Assembly: GCA_043777755.1 (NCBI GenBank)
Contig: JAYWHK010000090.1
Span: 1-11,712, forward strand
Length of the DNA: 11,712 bases
Direction: 5' to 3'
Source: CANHEE01 sp043777755
GTDB taxonomy: Bacteria; Bacteroidota; Bacteroidia; Chitinophagales; Saprospiraceae
The stretch's first letter is position 1. Every line of letters begins with the position of its first letter. The position numbers and the translations under genes are program-made. The notes below the pieces were generated by a model. It did no database searches, was not told the DNA's origin, and saw only the letters and a list, made by a program, of their open reading frames with translations. Of the stretch, positions 7,200 to 11,712 are shown piece after piece.

Positions 7200-7254
7200 T
7201 AATTAACTTTGCTCTTATTATACTTTTTGGCTAAAAAGTATAATAAGAGCTATT
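7192..7254 (-). promoter_or_regulatory. Palindromic operator/promoter block, copy 2 (fic)
   Basis: The 63-base second copy of the block at 5955-6018. Its palindrome is perfect: GCTCTTATTATACTTTTT (7211-7228), a GGCT loop, and AAAAAGTATAATAAGAGC (7233-7250), 18-base arms. It occupies the gap between the GH3 gene stop (7261) and the fic ATG (7175). It could also form an RNA hairpin at the end of the GH3 transcript, but no U-run follows it on the minus strand, so an operator role fits better. The two copies are direct repeats 1,237 bases apart. Confidence 0.65.
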
Positions 7255-7260
7255 TTTATT

Positions 7261-9522
7261 TTACTTCAATCTCAAATCCACCTCCAATACATCTCTTGAA
7301 TTGCCGCCAACGAAGATTTTAAAATTACCAGCTTCCAACAAAGTATTTCCATTTTCATCAAAATAACTCAGCATAGATGGCTCAATAATGAATGTCAAAG
7401 TCTTGGTTTCTCCTGCTTTGAGTGCTACTTTTTGAAAACCTTTTAATTCTTTTAAAGGACGAACATAAGAGCCAACCAAATCCCTGATGTACAATTGTGC
7501 AATTTCTTCACCATCTTTATTACTTGTATTTTTTAGTGTGACTGTTGCCGTAACTTGCTGATTTTTAGTCATTTCTGCTGTACTCAATTTCAAATCGCTG
7601 TACACAAAAGTACTATAACTCAATCCAAACCCGAAAGGATACAAGGCGGAATTAGGAATATCACGGTAACGAGAAACCCAAAAATGCGCTGGGCCTTCGC
7701 CACCATCTTTGTGCGGACGACCCGTGTTGTTCGTGTTGTAATATACTGGAATTTGACCCACAGCATAAGGAAATGACATGGTTGTTTTGGCAGAAGGATT
7801 GTAGTCGCCAAACAAAATATCTGCTGCGGCATCGCCCATTTTTGTTCCACCAATCCAAGTGTTCAAAATGGCAGGAGCGAGTTTTTGAACTTCCGTCAAA
7901 ATCATCGGGCGACCAGCGTGAACGAAAACCGTAAATGGTTTTCCACTTGCTTTCAAACGACGTAAAACTTCTATTTGTCCTTCCGAAGGATTAATGTCAG
8001 CCATTGCTCTTGCCTCGCCAGCATTTGTGCCGCTTATTCCGATAACAACGACAATCGCTTCAGCTTGTTTTGCTTTTTCGGAAAGTTCATTGAGCAAAGT
8101 TTCAGACGTTTTGCCTGTATCTTCATATCCTTTTGCGTAAGTTACAGTTGCCGAAGGCATTTTATTAGAAATACCTTTTAGATAAGTTACAACATCTTTA
8201 CTTTCGCCTTTTCCACACCAAAAATCCAACGCATCTTCTTGACTATCAGCCAATTGTCCAACAACCAAGATATTTTTTAATCCTTTTGATAAAGGCAAAG
8301 TATTGTTGTCATTTTTCAATAAAATCATTGATTTTTTAGCAGCATCACGAGCAACGGCTAAATTTTCATTGGTAAAAAGTGTTGTACGCTCTCGATTTTC
8401 ATCATGGAATTGGAAAGGATTGTCAAAAAGTCCCAACTTGAATTTTAAGTATAAAACCTTTGAAACGGCTTCGTTCACTACAGCCATTGGAACTTTTTTA
8501 TCTTGAACTAATTTTGTTAAATTCTCAATAAAAACACGTGATTCCATATCCATTTGGCTACCTGCCAAAATTGATTTTTGAGCAGCATCTGCGCCATTTT
8601 CAGCGTGACCATGGGCGATTAATTCCCCAAAAGAACCCCAATCTGATACAACAAGTCCTTTGAAATTCCAACGTTTTTTCAAAACATCGGTCACTAAAAA
8701 CTTATTGGCACTCGCAGGAATACCATCAAGCGTATTAAAACTGTTCATTACCGTTGCAGCACCAGCGTCCACGGCTGCTTTGTAAGGTGGCAAGTAATTG
8801 TTCCAAAGCGAATAACGAGAAATATCAACCGTATTGTATTCACGACCGCCTTCGGGTGCGCCATAAGCGGCAAAGTGTTTTACACAAGCCAATACGTGAT
8901 TGTTGTCCATATTTCCTTGAAATCCTTTGACTCTTGCTGCTGCCAAAAGTCCGCCCAAATAAGGATCTTCGCCCGAACCTTCCATTACTCGACCCCAACG
9001 TGGCTCTCTCGAAACGTCCATCATCGGCGCAAAAGTCCAGTGCAAACCTGCGGCAGCGGCTTCTTTTGCAGCAATTTCTGCTGTTTTTTCAGCCATCGCC
9101 AAATCCCAAGAACAAGCCTCTGCCAGCGGAATCGGAAAAATGGTTTTATAACCATGAATAACATCGTACCCAAAAAGCATTGGGATTCCCAATCTGGTTT
9201 CTTCAATGGCAATTTTTTGTACCGCTTTCGTTTCGGCTGCGCCAACCACATTCAAAAAAGAGCCAACTTTTCCTTCTCTCATTTGCTGCAATTTTGCCAG
9301 CTGCCCAGGTTCTTTTGCTGCCTGTGGCCCTGTCATTACACCACCATTGAGTTGGTTCAACTGACCTACTTTTTCATCTAAGGTCATTTTGGAGAGTAAA
9401 TCTTTTACTCGTTTTTCGATGGGTAATGTAGGGTTTTTGTAAGGTGCTACTTTTTGAGCTGTTGCAAAATTACTCAAAAATAAAGTAAGTATAAATGCTA
9501 CTTGAAATGATTTTATTGACAT
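7261..9522 (-). CDS. bglX: Secreted glycoside hydrolase family 3 beta-glucosidase (BglX-like)
   Basis: A 753-residue exported enzyme that releases beta-linked glucosyl residues from oligosaccharides, probably in the periplasm. Residues 1-22 are a signal peptide (AFILTLFLSNFATAQ). The (beta/alpha)8 domain runs about 30-365 and contains RWGRVMEGSGEDPYLGG (175-191), KHFAAYG (215-221) and the nucleophile motif GLVVSDWGSFGE (289-300) with D294. The alpha/beta sandwich domain runs about 395-610 and includes GEARAM (502-507), where E503 is the likely acid/base, plus GQIPVYYNTNNTGRPH. The C-terminal fibronectin III-like domain covers about 640-750 after ALYPFGFGLSYS. The motif order and length match E. 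coli BglX closely. There are 46 bases between the glyoxalase-like gene stop and its ATG, and no promoter box of its own was seen, so the two may be co-transcribed. Confidence 0.93.
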   Translation of the reverse strand: MSIKSFQVAFILTLFLSNFATAQKVAPYKNPTLPIEKRVKDLLSKMTLDEKVGQLNQLNGGVMTGPQAAKEPGQLAKLQQMREGKVGSFLNVVGAAETKAVQKIAIEETRLGIPMLFGYDVIHGYKTIFPIPLAEACSWDLAMAEKTAEIAAKEAAAAGLHWTFAPMMDVSREPRWGRVMEGSGEDPYLGGLLAAARVKGFQGNMDNNHVLACVKHFAAYGAPEGGREYNTVDISRYSLWNNYLPPYKAAVDAGAATVMNSFNTLDGIPASANKFLVTDVLKKRWNFKGLVVSDWGSFGELIAHGHAENGADAAQKSILAGSQMDMESRVFIENLTKLVQDKKVPMAVVNEAVSKVLYLKFKLGLFDNPFQFHDENRERTTLFTNENLAVARDAAKKSMILLKNDNNTLPLSKGLKNILVVGQLADSQEDALDFWCGKGESKDVVTYLKGISNKMPSATVTYAKGYEDTGKTSETLLNELSEKAKQAEAIVVVIGISGTNAGEARAMADINPSEGQIEVLRRLKASGKPFTVFVHAGRPMILTEVQKLAPAILNTWIGGTKMGDAAADILFGDYNPSAKTTMSFPYAVGQIPVYYNTNNTGRPHKDGGEGPAHFWVSRYRDIPNSALYPFGFGLSYSTFVYSDLKLSTAEMTKNQQVTATVTLKNTSNKDGEEIAQLYIRDLVGSYVRPLKELKGFQKVALKAGETKTLTFIIEPSMLSYFDENGNTLLEAGNFKIFVGGNSRDVLEVDLRLK

Positions 9523-9568
9523 AAATTAAAGTTTATTTTAGTTGTTATTTTGTATTTTAATATCCAAA

Positions 9569-9937
9569 TCATTGTCCAAATTGCCCAATATGCCACAAAA
9601 CTCCTGACGGATCGTGCAAAAAATATTCTTTGCCCCAATCATTGACAACAATAGACGATATTCTTACATTGCTGAAATGCTTGGTCAAATCAAGATTTTG
9701 CAATTCATTCCAGTGCGTATGAACGTCTTTTACTTCTAAAAAAATCATAGAATTGTCCACCCAATCTTTAACGTAGGCTTTTTGTAAATAAAACCCCAAT
9801 TGTTCAAAAATATTGAAATAAGACATATTGTTGGAAATAATAGATTCTTCAAAACCTAATTTGGTATAAAACGCTCTTGATTCTTCAAAATTTTTTGCAC
9901 CAATAAAGGTTCTGATAGACATTGCGGTGTGCTGCAT
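9569..9937 (-). CDS. VOC superfamily (glyoxalase/bleomycin-resistance fold) protein
   Basis: About 122 residues from the ATG at 9937. The open frame extends to a GTG at 9958, but a good promoter box overlaps that GTG, so an internal ATG (9937, or 9922 beginning MSIRTF) is the more likely start. Family features: an opening strand RTFIGA, then the helix NFEESRAFYTKLGF, IISNNMSYFNIF, GFYLQKAYVKDW, MIFLEVKDV and the closing HDPSGVLWHIGQFG, i.e. one beta-alpha-beta-beta-beta unit twice, as in single-domain dimeric VOC proteins. The first position usually holding a metal ligand is not an obvious His or Glu, so glyoxalase I activity should not be assumed. Substrate unknown. It lies after a strong terminator and just upstream of the GH3 gene. 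Confidence 0.75.
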   Translation of the reverse strand: MQHTAMSIRTFIGAKNFEESRAFYTKLGFEESIISNNMSYFNIFEQLGFYLQKAYVKDWVDNSMIFLEVKDVHTHWNELQNLDLTKHFSNVRISSIVVNDWGKEYFLHDPSGVLWHIGQFGQ

Positions 9938-9957
9938 TTTTTTACTGTTTTTATCCA

Positions 9958-9965
9958 CAAAGTTA
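9958..9965 (-). promoter_or_regulatory. -7 promoter box of the VOC gene
   Basis: On the minus strand the bases read TAACTTTG, an exact TAnnTTTG match. Transcription would start near 9951, downstream of the first GTG of the open frame (9956-9958), which supports starting at ATG 9937. No TTTG is found at the usual -33 spacing; the upstream stretch is a T-run. Confidence 0.45.
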
Positions 9966-10022
9966 CTATCTTTTCTTAAAAAAATATAGTAAAATAATAC
10001 TTAATTTCAACCCATAAAAGAA

Positions 10023-10059
10023 ATAAAGGTCACAAAGACGTTGTCTTTGTGACCTTTAT
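10023..10059 (-). terminator. Rho-independent terminator
   Basis: Perfect 17-base arms ATAAAGGTCACAAAGAC (10023-10039) and GTCTTTGTGACCTTTAT (10043-10059) with a three-base loop. On the minus strand the stem is followed by TTTCTTTTA, a U-rich tail, and it sits 49 bases after the stop codon of the helical secreted protein gene, so it terminates that transcript and separates it from the VOC gene. Confidence 0.85.
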
Positions 10060-10108
10060 AGTCGAACAAGGAATATTTGAATTTTATTTATCATTCATCA
10101 TTGCTTTC

Positions 10109-11275
10109 TTAATTGTCCAATGAAGAGCCGTAGAGTAAATCTTTGAGTTTTGAACCTTTAAGTTCAGAGATATTGTAAGAATTATTAAATTTTTCTATCG
10201 AAATGTCAATGTCTTTTTGTAAATCGCCAAATTGCTTTGGCAGTTTCCCTGCGCAAGCTGCTTGGTTTTCGTAAGTACTTACAATGCCCTTGAATTTTTG
10301 GTAATATTTTTCGCCTTGCGATACAAATGCGCTGTATTTATTGATATAATCCAAAAGTCTGTCTATTGAAAACTCCAAATTAACTTGTCGTTTATAAACA
10401 CTTTTGTCATTTGGTGTTTTTTTGAGTGTCACTTCCATTTCTGTAATATACACGTCGAGCATTTCATATACTTTGTCCCAATCGTCGGCTTTGCGGCAAC
10501 GGTCAATTGGCGTGGTATAACCAACCACTTTGACATATTCGTCAAACAAAATGGCAGATTCATCTTTGAGCGATGCATTGGTGCTGCGCAAAAAACCCGT
10601 TTCATGGTTGATGATGTTCAAATCAGAGTTCATGCGAACAGTAAAGTCCATGATACAAGCAATTTTTTCTATTTCTACGTCTTTTTCTTTGTGATTTGCG
10701 CCAGATACGACAAAATTGACAATCGTATTGGCAACCGCCACATAAGGGTTACTTGCCAAAATAGCAGGCAATTGTAAAGGATTCTCTGATTTATTGTTTT
10801 TTTTATCCAAAAGTGTTTTGGCATTTTGAAACTCAGGATAAGCATTGGGATTGGTCATTTGAGCAATATTCTGGTACGTTTGAAGCGCAGCAAAGTGATG
10901 ATCCAATGCCAATACTTTTTCATAGACCATTTTGATAAGCTCCACGCCTTTGCGGTAGCGGGTTTTGGTGATGTTGAATTGAGATTCAGCTTCCAATTGT
11001 TCGGCTTCTTCCATAAAATGAATTTTGAGTGACAATGCCTCCAAATAAGTAGCGTCAAATTCACCTTTCAGCTCTTTGTGTGCTAAAACGGCTTTATTGG
11101 CTGCCATCGCTTCGTGTAGATTTTGCAATTTGAGGTCATATTCCGCTTGTATTTTGTCCGTAGCCGTTCTGATTTCGCTGGCTAAAAGCAAAAAACTGTC
11201 CCGTGGCGTAGGCGTGTTTGCCTGCAACAGGGCTGCGCTCAAAAGCGCAAAAAAGAGGTGGATTATTTTTTTCAT
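10109..11275 (-). CDS. Secreted alpha-helical protein of unknown function
   Basis: A 388-residue protein not recognised as any named family. Residues 1-19 are a signal peptide (MKKIIHLFFALLSAALLQA, cleavage near A-N) without a lipobox cysteine, so it is expected in the periplasm or outside. Residues about 27-150 are charged and helix-rich with heptad-like stretches (ASEIRTATDKIQAEYDLKLQ, EEAEQLEAE), suggesting coiled coil. A short hydrophobic stretch, NPYVAVANTIVNFVVSGA (about 176-193), resembles a re-entrant or surface helix. The C-terminal 200 residues are again helical with DRLLDYINKYSAFVSQGEKYYQKFKG. Three cysteines are scattered (ACIMDF, DRCRKA, AACAGK). It starts 29 bases after the stop of the 94-residue ORF, which suggests a two-gene operon, and ends at a strong terminator. 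Confidence 0.75.
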   Translation of the reverse strand: MKKIIHLFFALLSAALLQANTPTPRDSFLLLASEIRTATDKIQAEYDLKLQNLHEAMAANKAVLAHKELKGEFDATYLEALSLKIHFMEEAEQLEAESQFNITKTRYRKGVELIKMVYEKVLALDHHFAALQTYQNIAQMTNPNAYPEFQNAKTLLDKKNNKSENPLQLPAILASNPYVAVANTIVNFVVSGANHKEKDVEIEKIACIMDFTVRMNSDLNIINHETGFLRSTNASLKDESAILFDEYVKVVGYTTPIDRCRKADDWDKVYEMLDVYITEMEVTLKKTPNDKSVYKRQVNLEFSIDRLLDYINKYSAFVSQGEKYYQKFKGIVSTYENQAACAGKLPKQFGDLQKDIDISIEKFNNSYNISELKGSKLKDLLYGSSLDN

Positions 11276-11304
11276 GACTTAATTTTGATTAAAAAATTAC
11301 TTTT

Positions 11305-11589
11305 TTATTCGTTTTTCAAAGTAAAAGAGATGACATAACTGTCTTCGGTTTCGATGATGGGATACCAACCTTTGCGCAAAATGGTTTTGTTGCCACTGCG
11401 CTCCTCGTCAGGATTGATTCCTTTACCTATTATTGTATCTTCGGTAAGTGCGTAGAATTCTTTACCAGCAAAAAATTCTTTTTCAAATACTGGCTCTAAG
11501 TTAGTTTTTAATACCACAAAGGACATTCGACCAGAAGCATCAAAATAAGCAGTACCAATATTTGTATTTTTTAAGGTTGCTCCCTTCAA
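11305..11589 (-). CDS. Small hypothetical protein, start uncertain
   Basis: An open frame of 94 residues if the TTG at 11587-11589 is used; the first ATG in frame is residue 22. The frame stays open upstream to the TAG at 11638-11640 with no ATG, and the extra residues read GRGSSCFASANQS, where CFASA-N looks like the tail of a signal peptide. The gene may therefore have lost its 5' end, be frameshifted, or use a rare start. The product has short beta-strand-like segments (MSFVVLKT, SYVISFTLK) and a charged loop NPDEERSGNK. No family was recognised. It precedes the helical secreted protein by 29 bases. Confidence 0.5.
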   Translation of the reverse strand: MKGATLKNTNIGTAYFDASGRMSFVVLKTNLEPVFEKEFFAGKEFYALTEDTIIGKGINPDEERSGNKTILRKGWYPIIETEDSYVISFTLKNE

Positions 11590-11624
11590 TGATTGGTTGG
11601 CAGATGCAAAGCAACTACTGCCAC

Positions 11625-11689
11625 GACCATTAAATGGCTAACGAATTAAGACTTACAAGGCTTACCATTATAAGACCACTTAAATGGCT
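11625..11689. repeat. Two direct copies of a GACCA(c)TTAAATGGCT motif
   Basis: GACCATTAAATGGCT (11625-11639) recurs as GACCACTTAAATGGCT (11674-11689), one indel apart and 49 bases offset. The core CCATTAAATGG is itself palindromic. The bases from 11641 to the window end contain no convincing ORF. This may be the edge of a repeat array or of a decayed element continuing outside the window. Confidence 0.4.
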
Positions 11690-11712
11690 TGGCTAAAACA
11701 GTATTAAAGTAA

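Noticed and set aside
7211..7250. Perfect hairpin as terminator of the GH3 gene
   Set aside because: No U-run follows on the minus strand and the same palindrome appears upstream of the antitoxin, so an operator explains both copies better, though a secondary RNA role is not excluded.
8875..9381. 168-codon plus-strand open frame inside the GH3 gene
   Set aside because: It lies wholly antisense to a clearly conserved GH3 coding region, is rich in Ser, Phe, Cys and His as expected from reversed codons, and shows no family motif.

Overview
The window is AT-rich and looks chromosomal, from a member of the Bacteroidota and most likely a Cytophagales-type bacterium. Support for this: an OmpA protein with a long thrombospondin type 3 repeat linker, a BglX-like GH3 glucosidase, start codons without Shine-Dalgarno sequences, and several upstream sites matching the Bacteroidota -7 promoter box TAnnTTTG. 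Genus cannot be decided from the sequence.

Layout: 1-258 is gene-free and holds a degenerate CGCAGAGA-type repeat and a stem-loop. 259-1647 (-) is a sodium:solute symporter with a good promoter. 1648-2142 is a 495-base AT-rich divergent spacer. 2143-3996 (+) is an OmpA-family outer-membrane protein. It converges, across a nested inverted repeat at 4004-4183, on a membrane fatty-acid/sterol hydroxylase fused to two C-terminal CDGSH iron-sulfur motifs (4174-5274, -). Directly upstream of the hydroxylase, also on the minus strand, are a RelE-like toxin (5286-5666) and its overlapping antitoxin (5656-5877), then a Fic AMP-transferase with a C-terminal winged helix (6042-7175). Next come a secreted GH3 beta-glucosidase (7261-9522) and a small VOC/glyoxalase-fold protein (9569-9937). 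After a strong terminator hairpin (10023-10059) there is an unidentified secreted helical protein (10109-11275) and a small ORF without an ATG at its front (11305-11589).

The most interesting part is 5.2-7.3 kb. A 63-64 bp block with a near-perfect 18-bp-arm palindrome occurs twice, once upstream of the toxin-antitoxin pair and once upstream of fic, so the two copies also flank fic as direct repeats. In both copies a TAnnTTTG promoter box (TACTTTTG) sits at the gene-proximal edge. In the fic copy a second, weaker palindrome of the same family overlaps that box. This suggests a shared operator, plausibly bound by the Fic winged helix or the antitoxin, that ties two stress/toxin modules together, and possibly a fic cassette that can be lost by recombination between the repeats. 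The toxin-antitoxin operon ends only 11 bp before the hydroxylase-CDGSH gene, so that gene is probably read from the same promoter.
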